This document shows positions 25,371 to 35,706 of a stretch of 64,000 nucleotides of DNA, piece after piece (the stretch's first letter is position 1; every line of letters begins with the position of its first letter). The position numbers and the translations under genes were made by a program. The DNA lies in the NCBI GenBank assembly GCA_015227615.1, contig JAALGZ010000015.1, positions 335,001 to 399,000 of the forward strand, given 5' to 3'. The notes under the pieces are model-generated. The model had not been told where the DNA came from. It worked only from the letters and a program-made list of their open reading frames with translations, and ran no database searches. This DNA comes from Labyrinthula sp. Ha. Lineage: Eukaryota > Sar > Bigyra > Labyrinthulida > Labyrinthulaceae.

Positions 25371-28192
25371 AAACTCTTGAGCCAAATCTAGCGCACACTA
25401 GATAGTATTTTTTTCTACATAATTCTAGCTCTAAAATTTTCATCCTCTAATCCCGAACCCGCTCTACACCACATCCTTCTCACATACATCGGGTACTAGT
25501 ATTCACAACTATCACAAACTACTTTACACCACTGCCACTAGAATATCCTTTCTCAAGACTCAACCCAGTTGCTCGGCTCATACCTCGTAGTAACTCTTCC
25601 ATGAAAACCTATTGCTTATCTTACTAGAAAAAAAAGACCCAATGGGCTTGACTAAGCACTTGAAGAAATTCATATACTAGCATCATAACAATAATATGAC
25701 TACCAGTGCTGAAGAGTCATATGTTCAATTTACACATATCTGAAATTGAATTTCTTATGGTCTCACAATATCTAATATTTTTTCCACATGCTACGGGATA
25801 AATTTTGAATGTTTTCTCTAGCCTTGTTGTTTTAATTTTGAGCAGTTGAGAACATTATGTAATTAGAATCTGTGATTAATTTGCTGGAGAAGCTATGGTA
25901 GAAGAATGCTTGAATGATATCTCACGTTATGCTAAGAAGGAAATTGAATAAGAATATAATTTTGCTAACTGAGGAGATCCTTCTGAGTACTAACCAAATA
26001 ACAAGAATAGTTTCTCCTAGCTGCATCCATGCAACAAAGCAGTTCTTTATACCGGCAAGTTAGCAGTATAGATGTGTTTTTTTAATTGAAACATACGTTA
26101 ACTAAACTTATTTTTTACGATGTCCCTTGAATAAGTAACGAACATTGAGAGTATTGGTTATTATTACGCGAACCCATACTTTGATAATTCTGATTAAAAT
26201 TTATGAAACTGAGAATTGGAATATGGTGTGTATTCTTACTTACGAGTAACTTCTCCAGTATTGGACAACTCCTTACGCGGAACTATATATTCCATGTATG
26301 ATCTATAGCACTATTTGAAACACAGTTAACCTTGAGATACCGACTACCTAAACAGTATTCATGACCCGTAAAAACATGGAGCTGTGCCTTATATGAGAGA
26401 AAGAGCGGTGCAGAGAATCTGACCTGGCTTAGTCTTTACATATGTGTAAGATGGATAGTATTAAACTTAAATTTATTAAATCTGATATAACAGGAACACT
26501 TGTAACTGTAAAAAGAAAAACCAGGTATACCTAACTTAAATAAATATTTATTACTAATCACATTCCAGTTGAACATATGAAGATAAAGTGTAGATTAATG
26601 CTCTCTTAGAAAAAACTCATATTACAATAATTGAGGTGAATGTAGTCTCGAGATTTTGCAGCTCAAGACCTGAAACAGAGATTGAAGGTTGAATAGCTGT
26701 TTCTACATACCGCCATAGAATATTACGTGCCCAAAATAGAAAGATAGATTTATGTATTCTAATATCCTTTATAGCGATGATAGAAAAATATAAGTTTCTA
26801 GAATAAATACAAAGATAAATAAGGTAGTGATCACGTGCATGTGTGAGAGCGTAGCAAAGACACTTCAACTTATTCCAGACTTTTTGCGCATATTCCGTGC
26901 TGATATGAAATCACAGTTCACTAGGTAAAATGGCTATATTTGCTATAATTTATTTAATCGTTAGTAAATTAGCTTCGACGTAGACTTAGTAGCATGGTTG
27001 TTTGCTTTCATGAGTCCACTCATTTCGGACACATGCTTATATGCAAAAAGTATAATAACTATTTAGTAATTATTTCAAATTAAAGCTGATATATATTTCT
27101 CTAAACATTATAATAATTTTTTTCCTTATTATAAAACTAGAACGTTCTAGAACATAGTAACGAACATAGAAGGGAAGAAACAAAGGGGGTATATTCAACT
27201 TGTAGCATCACTTCTTCAGCTATCTGAGTCTGTTGAGTTTAAGAAGGTTTAAACTCTTCCCGCAAGCTTCAAATATATATTTAGATATGCTATATATTAT
27301 ATTTAGTGGAAGATAGAAATATAACGGTAAGAAAATATAAAGAGAGCATAATAGCACATCGCAATACACAAAACATATACAAGGACTACCGGCAGCGTAC
27401 ACTTAAGTAAGTTTAGGTTGAACATGGGCATATAAGTTTTTAAAATGTAAGCTTATTACACGTTGATATACTCTGTGGATCAATTATTTTAGGCTTTTGC
27501 GTTTTTCTTAAAATTCTTTTTGCAATATTTCTTATTCCAATGTTTAATATATAATCTTCTATACAAAATACTTCGGGTCTTACAAACATGTATATTTTTT
27601 TCAATACTTTCTACACAGTATTTGATAACCAGGTAACTCACTTTATAGAATAAGTGGATGTCACATGATCCACAAACTTAGATATGTGCTAAACATGACG
27701 CATCTACTAGAACTAGCTTTCACAGAAGTGTGCGATATATTTAAGTCATTGGTTGCAGCTTTGTCATTGGTACTTATGGGACACTTTATATCCTAATTGT
27801 ATTGAACCTGCATGCAAAGTTTAACTTAGATATCCATCATAGGAAATATATACCAGTCTAAATATAAGATAATAATTTTAAATCACAAGTGATCATATAT
27901 ATATATGTGTATGAACCCATCACATCTTTAAGTTGGTTAATCTCTTGCCTGGATATCATGGAAAGGGATTTTAATATAGGCAAAAATTAATATTTGAAAG
28001 ATTATGTGACAGTTTAAGAAGTCGATCTTGATTTTTCATTTTATTCTTCACTTTCCTCAGTAAAGGTGACAGGAAACAATCAAGATTTGGGTGATTTCTA
28101 AGAAGCTGCAGAGTGGTGCATTACTGTGCGCTATGCTCCATTCTCTGTCAACTGCCCAGTCTGTGTCCTCTACTGTCTAAACAATCGGGTAG

Positions 28193-28200
28193 TGACGTCA
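28193..28200. promoter_or_regulatory. Palindromic CRE-like site TGACGTCA
   Basis: A perfect 8-bp TGACGTCA lies 123 bp before the ABCD start codon. This is the consensus for CREB/ATF-type bZIP factors. In a genome with a KIX-bearing CBP, such a site is plausible, but one occurrence could be chance. Confidence 0.3.
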
Positions 28201-28322
28201 TTAGCTGCTTTATCCGTTAAACTCCCAAAATTTTGTAAGAGAAGAAAAAGATTACAAAATCGTGAAATTGTTAACTCAAAGTGCAGTACCTTTACAGATA
28301 AATCTTATAAAGAAAAAAACTT

Positions 28323-31300
28323 ATGGAGTTACTCCAAAGGCGTCGAAAAGTTGGATTTATAGTTGCGGCGCTCAGTTTGGCATACGTTTATCAAAGGAAG
28401 ATAAATCTAGCAAAGTATTCGTTTGGGCTCAACTTAACTTTAGGAAAAAGAAAACGTCCAACAAGAAAAATGGAGAAAACAAAGCAGACAAGAAAAATCC
28501 AATGTTTCAAATATTCTGGATCCTTTGGCCGTTTGGAAATCGTAAGGGGCCGGAACGCAGTGCTGAAGACAACATTGGTCAAGTTGAACTTGTTGCCATC
28601 TTCTTAGTGTCTGTTCTGCGAACATGGCATCAGAATCGTATGGTGTATATTAAGAGAGATTTGCTGCAGGCAACGTATCGCAGAGATGCGGCTATGTTTC
28701 GGAGTATTATTAAAGAGACTATCATCTTGTCAGGAATTTCTTCTCTAATCTTTGCGGTGCATAGATTTCTTAAGGAGAGATTAACTTTAGTTTGGAGAGA
28801 AAAATTAACAAAAAGACTGCATCAGAAATATTTTCATGCTATGAACTACTATAAAATAAGTCATTTGAACAAAAATGAAATAGCAGATGTTGAAGAGCGA
28901 CTGACAAAGGATCCAAGAAGATTTTGCAAAGGTTTGGCAGATGAAATGGAAAAACTTTCTGCTTCCATTACGTCTGGAATATGGTTTACTTACAAATTGA
29001 CCACTATATCTTCTCTTCCTTATGCTGTGAGTCCGTTGATTTATTTTTATTTTGCCTTTCGAATAGCCATGACAATCGCACCAGATTGGAGTAAGAGATG
29101 GAGAAAAATGCTTGATTTAAGCGGAATTTACTTTAAATCGCAAAACCGACTGCAAACGCATGCAGAAGCAATCAGCGCTTATCAAGGAAATGTTCAAGAA
29201 AGAGCAATCATCGTGAAAAAATGGGACGATTTTTGTGGATATGCTAGAAAGTTTGTATATGACGCCAGTATCTTTCAGTTTGTAACTGCTGCTTTTTTTG
29301 AATATGGTGGTCACTCTTTTGCAGAAGCCCTAATTGTTGGAAAGTTCATGGCACCCAATCATCCAGCTAAGGACATGATTCAGTCAGCTACTTCCAAAGC
29401 TGAGAAAGTTGCAGGTATTGCGTATTTCTTTAGTGAAGTGCGATTTGTTACGGAGTATTTTATTCGAGCTATGTCTGCTCAGGGAACGGTAATTGCAGTT
29501 CTTCGCCAACTGCAAAATATGAAGGGGCCTGCTAAACGTTTGACTCAGTTAATTGATACTCTTGATAAATTTGAAGATAAGAGAAAAGCTGTTCAGGGTA
29601 CCAGGTTCAAGTCTGATGACAATATGATCAAATTTGAGAACGTCCAAGTATTCACACCTTTAGGACACCTTCTTGTCAAGGATCTGAACTTTCACATAGA
29701 GCATGGAACAAGTATGCTTCTTACTGGTGTTAATGGATCAGGCAAGAGCAGTATTTTTCGATGCTTGGGTTCTTTGTGGAACGTTCCAGAACCTGGTGTT
29801 ATAACAAAGCCAGGTGGAAATGAACCTGGATTAAATAAACTTGTATTTTATCTTCCGCAAAAGCCTTACAACGTATTGGGTACTTTACGTGATCAGATCT
29901 TCTATCCTGACGATCAGTATCACGCAAGAAAACTAACAAAGGATGATTTGATAGAACTTTTGAATGAGGTAGATCTAGGATATTTAATCTCCAGAGATAC
30001 AGATGAAGAAAGAAACTGGGAAAATGAACTTTCCCTGGGAGAAAAGCAAAGGTTAGCTATGGCAAGACTATTGTACCATAACCCAAAGTATGCTATCTTA
30101 GACGAATGTACTAGTGGTGTAAGTGCAGGGATGGAGCGCAGATTATATGAGGTTTGCAAAAAACGAAATATCACTTGCATAACCATTTCACACAGACCAG
30201 TGCTTGAAAAATATCATGACGTGGTTCTTAATATACTTGCTGATGGGAAAGGTGGATGGAGCTTTCGCAAGATAGAGAAAAATGCTCTTGGTGATGTGTC
30301 CGGAGCAACTGTTGTTGGTGGATATTCGAAAAGTTATCTTGAGGGAGAAAATAGTGACGCTCTGGTAGAGAAACAGAGACGTGAGAAACGTAGTGCACCT
30401 TATAGGAAGCTTGAGGCAAGTAGACAAACAGCAGGGCAAGAACCTGGTTCGAAGAAACTATTCAATAAATCTACTTGGCAAAGACTTAAAGATATTATGA
30501 TAGTGTTCTTCCCTAATGGTGTCAAATTTAGTGAGCCAGAGTTTAGGCTGGTTTTAAAACTGATCTTGCTTGTAATTGGGAAGACTTTGGTCGCTGACGC
30601 AGCTGCAAAGTTTGATGGCTATATCGTTGCAACTGCGCTTCAAAGCGATTTTTCTTTGTTTTTGAAGTCTATGACAGTAGGAGCAGTACTAAGAACAATT
30701 CTCGCATACGCTGATGCTCAAATGTTTAATGACAAATGGTTCTTAAACCTAGAATGGAGAAAAAGACTTTCCTCGCATTTAATGAACTTATACTTTACTG
30801 GCAACACGTTCTATGATGTCAAGAATCATGACTCTCGTATCCCAGATCCTGAAGATAGGATAACTGAACAAGTTTCTGAGCTGTGTATCAGTCTTACAGA
30901 ACTTTGGACTTCTTTATTGAAACCTGCATTTGATATTGGATTCAATACAATAGTGCTGTATAGGCTTCTAGGTGTAAGGGGAGTTACATATACTACTGGT
31001 TATATGGCCTTAGGATTTCTTTTTCTGCGTTTTGTAATACCCAATTTTAGGGAGATTCAAAAAAAAAGTTTTGAACTGGAAGGTCGCTTCAGATTTATCC
31101 ACAACAGGCTTATTGAGCATACTGAAAGTATAGCCTTTTTTGGTGGGGATGAAGTTGAACATGCAGTGGCCAACAAGCGGTTCGACAAAATTCGTAATCA
31201 TTTTGAATCTGCTCAAACTGCAACCCTGAGGTTTAACATTTTTAATAATTTCACGATTAAACAAACACCTGATATTGTTGCCTTTTTTCTAAGGATGATG

Positions 31301-32644
31301 TTTGCGAAGTCTTTCCACAGTGACAAGGCAGTACTTGCTGGAGACCAAGGATCCATGCTTAGTTCCCAGGGAGAGTACATTCAGCAAACGGTGATGAGGT
31401 CTTTCAAAAGTTTTGGTGATGCTTTTGACTTACAAGAAACTATTGGTAACTTCATTGGTACAATCGAGAATGTAACTGATTTCATGTACACCTTAGAGGA
31501 GCTTGCTGCACATAACGCGAATGCAGATGATAACACCTCTCTTAGAAACTCTGCTGAGCTTAAAAGCGATGTAGATTGCATTAAATTTGAAGATGTAGAT
31601 ATTGTTGCCCCTGGTGGACTTGCTCTGGTTACAAATCTGAATATGACCGTGAGGAAAGATGAAAGTCTGGTTCTAACTGGTGTAAATGGATCTGGGAAGA
31701 GTTCTCTGTTTAGAATAATTGGGGGATTGTGGAGGGCACCAAAGGGTAGAATCTACCGACCATGCTCTGTCGGTAACAAGTGCACCATCAATGATGTTTT
31801 TCTTGTGCCGCAAAGACCATACTCAGTAACTGGGAGCTTAGCTGACCAATTGAGTTACCCATTTAAAATAACTGCAGAAGAACGTGAAGAAAACCAAACT
31901 AAGCTTCAAGATTTACTGGACCTTGTGGGTATCAGATACTTGTTAAAACGTTATGATCTATGGGAAACAGAACTGAAATGGGAGGATGTTTTGAGCTTAG
32001 GCGAGCAACAGAGGTTGAATTGTGCGAGACTCTTCTTCCATAAACCTAAGTTCGCAATCCTTGATGAATGTACAAGTGCCGTTAGTAGCGATGTTGAGGA
32101 GCGTTTGTACAGAACTGCAAAGGAAAAAGGTATAACTAGCATTACCATTAGTCAAAGACTGGCGTTGGAAGAGTTCCACGTGAATCAACTGAAGATGGGT
32201 GACGCTAATGGCGATGATGGTTGGGTTCTGGAAACTTTAAGGAAGGAGGTTCCTGTGGAGATTAAGAAAGATCTCGATGAATCCCTTAACGTCAAACCGA
32301 AGACTAAATCACAAGCATCTAGAAGCGTTTCGACTGAAAGCGACGTTTCTTCAACTTTGCCCAGCAAAGTTTCCTCTGATCTAAAGGAAGACGAGCTTCA
32401 GGAAGAAGATAACCATTTAAATACTGTGCCAGAGGTCTCTGTCAAGGATTCAACTGAAACAGACAATTCTTCGGACTTAGCAAACACTAAATCATCTATA
32501 GTAAAAGAAGTACCGGAAAAAGAAACTAAATCAGCACAAACAGACAAGGGCGAGGTGGTAGGAAACGGAAAAGCAAATGGCAAGAAAAAAAGGAGAAAGA
32601 AAAAGAAAAAACAAGCTCCTGCAATTACTAGTCCAACCGCTTAA
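28323..32644 (+). CDS. Peroxisomal ABC transporter, fused full-length ABCD type
   Basis: Imports very-long-chain fatty acids or acyl-CoA into peroxisomes for beta-oxidation (ABCD/PXA/CTS family). Exons are 28323-28414 and 28444-32644 with a 29-nt intron; 1430 aa. The first exon supplies the true start and the basic N-terminal segment (MELLQRRRKVGFIVAALSLA) typical of ABCD proteins. Two half-transporters are fused in tandem: each has a membrane domain with ABCD signatures (for example RIPDPEDRITEQV and HTESIAFFGG in the second half) and a nucleotide-binding domain. Walker A is GVNGSGKSS at about 458 and 1109. Both C-loops are LSLGE, and Walker B regions read YAILDECTS and FAILDECTS. Animal ABCDs are half-size and dimerise; the fused form is like plant CTS/PXA1. 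The tail (about 1310-1430) is S/T/E-rich and ends in a lysine cluster (KKKRRKKKKK). Its last 17 nt overlap the end of COQ5 on the other strand. Confidence 0.93.
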
Positions 32645-33549
32645 AACCAGAATGTATAGCTGCTACTCCAAACGTCAGATTGTCAAATTTAACGCTATCA
32701 AACTTTGCCTCATGCATCATTTTTTGAAATTTTTTCTGGGTTGGGAACCTCCTGATGCTTTCAACTAAGTATTCATAACTTTCACGATCTTTTGCTACAA
32801 CCTCACCTATTTTTGGTATGACATTAAAAGAATATTCATTATATATCTTTCTAATAACAGGATTCTCAACATGGGAAAACTCCAGGCAAAGGAACCTTCC
32901 ACCCGGTTTGAGCACTCTATAAACTTCGTTCAAGACTTTATCAATATGGGTAACGTTTCTAATCCCAAAACTTATCGTCACAGAATCAAAAGCATTATCT
33001 TCATAATTAAGTTCTTCCGCATTAGCTACTTCAAAACTCAACAAATCATTGTTGGATTCTTCAGGCAGAATAAACCCTTTGTCAATTGCCTTTGCTTCAC
33101 CAACTTGCAGCATGTCAGGATTAATATCTGTGACAAGGACTTCCAACCTCTCACGTAGCAGCTCTCCTCCAAGCTCTAAATACTGAAAAGCAGAAGAAAG
33201 GTATACTAGTTCCTCTTAACCTAGAAAATAACTTTTGATGATAGTCCACTATTCGAAGACTTATATCTGCTGTGCCTCCGGCTAGGTCTAGATGCTTTGC
33301 TCTTGATTTGGAGTACGGATTGACTAGGTACCCGACTTTGTCTACAAGTACATCCTTCCAATAATGATGCAAAGTCCCACTCATTAAATTATTCATCAGA
33401 TCGTACTGCTCTGCAACAGAAGAGAAAACAGAGTTTACTCTTCCTTGTTTCTCTTTGACATCCACGTCAGCAAAACCAAAGCTAACCGTCTGTTTATGTG
33501 TAGAGCTCAGATTTCTTCTTATCAAACCATTAAAATTTCTAGCAAACAT
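32628..33549 (-). CDS. COQ5: COQ5, C-methyltransferase of ubiquinone biosynthesis
   Basis: 2-methoxy-6-polyprenyl-1,4-benzoquinol methylase, which methylates the quinone ring using SAM on the matrix side of the mitochondrial inner membrane (UbiE family). Exons are 33549-33207 and 33175-32628 with a 31-nt intron; 296 aa. The N-terminus MFARNFNGLIRRNLSSTHK is a presequence. UbiE/COQ5 signatures are present: the N-terminal block with YDLMNNLMSGTLHHYWKD, SAM motif I LDLAGGTADISLRI, DINPDMLQVG, the post-motif region FDSVTISFGIRNV and the C-terminal IHSGFK. The family usually ends soon after HSGFK; here four more residues (RLD plus stop) run into the overlapping ABCD tail. ATG at 33549 is the first in frame. 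It is divergent from the kinase gene, 124 bp apart. Confidence 0.93.
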
Positions 33550-33673
33550 TCTCAACCTTCCCTTAAATAGAAAATTATTTCAAAATCTCGCTATTCCACG
33601 CAGGTTCGCTTTATATTCTATCTATCTAATAGTGTCTTTATTGGCTTGTTCTATTTTGAATTTGTAATGGGCC
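33550..33673. promoter_or_regulatory. Compact bidirectional promoter between COQ5 and the kinase
   Basis: Only 124 bp separate the two divergent start codons, so both promoters must lie here or reach into the genes. An inverted CCAAT core (ATTGG) lies near 33639. No clear TATA box is seen. Confidence 0.5.
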
Positions 33674-34735
33674 ATGTGGCCAAATGTCATCTTAACGGCA
33701 CCAAATATGAAAAAGCATTTGAGAAAAGGAATATCTGTAGTCCGTCAAAGAAAGGCTCTCTTAATCGATCCATTCCTCTTAACTCGAAGAAGAAGCAGCT
33801 ATATGCCAAATATACCTGGTATTAATTTACGTAGCAAGAAAAAAACTGAACTTCATCCATCAGTTGACCCACAGTTTGACCTCAAACGAATAGGAGACTA
33901 TAAGATACTTGACACTGTAGCTGCGGGAAGATTTGGAATCATAAAGAGAGTAAATAACGGTAAAGTTATTAAAATTATGGACATGAAACAAAATGAGGCC
34001 GTTTGTCAAAATGAAAGAAAAGTTCATGAACTTTTTCTGAATGAACAAGCAAAACAAGAAAGAATTGAAGGAATTGCATTTGCAGAAGAGATCTTTGTTG
34101 ATGGGAACTTTCTATGCTTGGTTTTTAACGAGTATGAGATAGATTTATTTGAAATCCTAATGCAGCAGAATGATTATCCAAGATTAAAGGAAGACGCCTC
34201 TAGGATACTTTGTAAAAATTTATTCTCAAGTGTGTTGGATTTACATGAAAAATATGGAGTGGTGCACAGGGATTTGAAACCTGAAAACATTATGTTTTTA
34301 TCCGATGAAGCATCGTTTGCAAACCTTTCACGACCGTTCATCACTGATTTTGGACTTTCAAGCATATTGGATGAGGAAAGTTCTAGCACAGGAAACCAAA
34401 AAGTAGGAACCTTTGGATATGCTGCTCCTGAAATCTTTGTGGAAAATAGTGTTATTGAAGCCAATCCACGCGAAGATGTTTGGTCTTGTGGTATTATTCT
34501 TTATGTTCTACTTTGTGGTGAATTACCTTTTCCTGCAAGTCTTGATGGAAACACGTCAATTAAGGCTCACCTTGAAGCTGCACATAAAGGTCCTCAGTTT
34601 GAAGCTGCGGTATGGAATAATGTGACGGATGAAGCAAAAGACTTAATTGTTTCTATGTTGCACTATGCTTCAGGATTTCGGTTCTCTATGAGAAGAGTTT
34701 TGAAACACAGTTGGTTTCTCCCTTCAGGCACATGA
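33674..34735 (+). CDS. CAMK-like serine/threonine protein kinase
   Basis: A 353-aa kinase without introns. After a basic N-terminal extension of about 70 residues the kinase domain starts at about 73 (YKILDTVAAGRFGIIKRV). The glycine loop is weak (AAGRFG), the lysine is K100 (GKVIKIMD), the catalytic loop is HRDLKPEN with D200, and the magnesium loop DFG has D225. The activation segment reads GTFGYAAPE, followed by DVWSCGIILYVLLCGELPFP, and ends at an HSWF motif near the C-terminus. All catalytic residues are present. The subdomain VIb and IX sequences are of CAMK/CDPK type, but there are no EF-hands or a calmodulin site after the domain. Substrates cannot be inferred. ATG at 33674 or the in-frame ATG at codon 12 may be the start. 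Confidence 0.85.
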   Translation: MWPNVILTAPNMKKHLRKGISVVRQRKALLIDPFLLTRRRSSYMPNIPGINLRSKKKTELHPSVDPQFDLKRIGDYKILDTVAAGRFGIIKRVNNGKVIKIMDMKQNEAVCQNERKVHELFLNEQAKQERIEGIAFAEEIFVDGNFLCLVFNEYEIDLFEILMQQNDYPRLKEDASRILCKNLFSSVLDLHEKYGVVHRDLKPENIMFLSDEASFANLSRPFITDFGLSSILDEESSSTGNQKVGTFGYAAPEIFVENSVIEANPREDVWSCGIILYVLLCGELPFPASLDGNTSIKAHLEAAHKGPQFEAAVWNNVTDEAKDLIVSMLHYASGFRFSMRRVLKHSWFLPSGT

Positions 34736-35055
34736 TAATCAGTTTGGGGCAGAGTGCTGAATGGTCCTTATTAAGAAATGGGCAGTAAGGTTTCTGAACT
34801 TTCATTTCGTTGTTTGTAAGGTTGACTTTAAAAACCAAATTTTAGCTGAGAGCCTTTATTTCCAAGACGATGTTTTCTTGCTATACTTTAGATTTGTTTC
34901 CGATGATAGGTTAGTGTGTAATTGGATTTGAGAAGCTTTTCATCTATGGCAGTAGTGCCTTTGTGACAGAAGGATAATGAGGAAATAATGAGTTTAAATG
35001 CCTTAGTAAGTTTGGTATTTCTATCCAAAATAGTATTGTGTACAGTTCTAGCTGC
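34736..35055. other. Convergent intergenic spacer
   Basis: 320 bp between the stops of the kinase and the minus-strand gene. It must hold both 3' ends. No structure is recognised. Confidence 0.6.
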
Positions 35056-35706
35056 CTAAAGGCTCACACGCAGATTACCAAAGTTAAATCTCTTTTTTAC
35101 ACAGCCTTCGTCCATGTCATTGCACCGCTTTCTTTTTCGAGTTTTAATATCTTTCAAAGGATGTAAACATGCATCAGCTGGAGATGTTCTTGAACAAGCT
35201 AATGGTTTTTCTGTTTTGAAGCTTCTTTGTTCTAGTTCTAGCTGAACATTTTCGTCTCTACTTCTCTTTCTGGAAGGTGAACCTTCTGAAAGGTCATCTA
35301 CAAAAAACCTGACTGCTTTTCTTGGTTTCTCTTTTGTCTTTGGCTTTTGTAACATTATTTCTTCAAGATATTGAAATAACTCTGCATTTAGTGATAACTC
35401 CTCAACTTCCCTCAACTGTTCTCTTGGAACTCCATCGCTAAAAAGAGAACCAGAAGCTACAGTTCTTTCCCTGAAAGACTCTCTACCGATATAAAGAGAT
35501 AGATTTTCATCGCTATCATACTCTTCAGAACTCATTTCACAAAATATTTGGTGCTGTTGGTTATTGTTTTTCTCAAAGAGTTGTGTCTCTAGGGAAGTTG
35601 AAAAGTTGTAAGATCCAAAGCCAGAACATAATCCATGAGCAGAGATTTCACCTTTTTCAGAGAACAGTCCAGTATCTTCACTGACAAAGTTAATCATTTT
35701 GCTCAT
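35056..35706 (-). CDS. Unknown 216-aa protein with nuclear-localisation-type basic clusters
   Basis: An ATG-started single exon of 216 aa. I do not recognise the family. The N-terminal half is acidic and serine-rich (MSSEEYDSDENLSL). A helical segment follows (QLREVEELSLNAELFQYLEE). Next comes KAVRFFVDD, which fits the PP1-docking pattern [RK]-x(0,1)-[VI]-x-[FW]. The C-terminal half has basic clusters (SRKRSRDE, KTRKRKRCND, VKKRFNF) like nuclear localisation signals. The overall make-up is that of a disordered nuclear regulator. RxxL-type sequences are present (REQL) but too common to call a destruction box. It is convergent with the kinase and sits at the island edge with its 5' end outward. 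Confidence 0.6.
   Translation of the reverse strand: MSKMINFVSEDTGLFSEKGEISAHGLCSGFGSYNFSTSLETQLFEKNNNQQHQIFCEMSSEEYDSDENLSLYIGRESFRERTVASGSLFSDGVPREQLREVEELSLNAELFQYLEEIMLQKPKTKEKPRKAVRFFVDDLSEGSPSRKRSRDENVQLELEQRSFKTEKPLACSRTSPADACLHPLKDIKTRKRKRCNDMDEGCVKKRFNFGNLRVSL

Larger units (their letters stand above)
17824..28322. other. Long AT-rich stretch without intact genes
   Basis: About 10.5 kb in which I find no recognisable gene. It holds the G10-bounded inverted-repeat interval (21676-22955), minus-strand protein-like traces about 20640-21000 and 25090-25370 listed separately, and many short A/T runs. The last 130 bp before the ABCD gene include a perfect TGACGTCA. Ordinary ORFs of 60-85 codons occur but look like chance frames. 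Confidence 0.5.
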
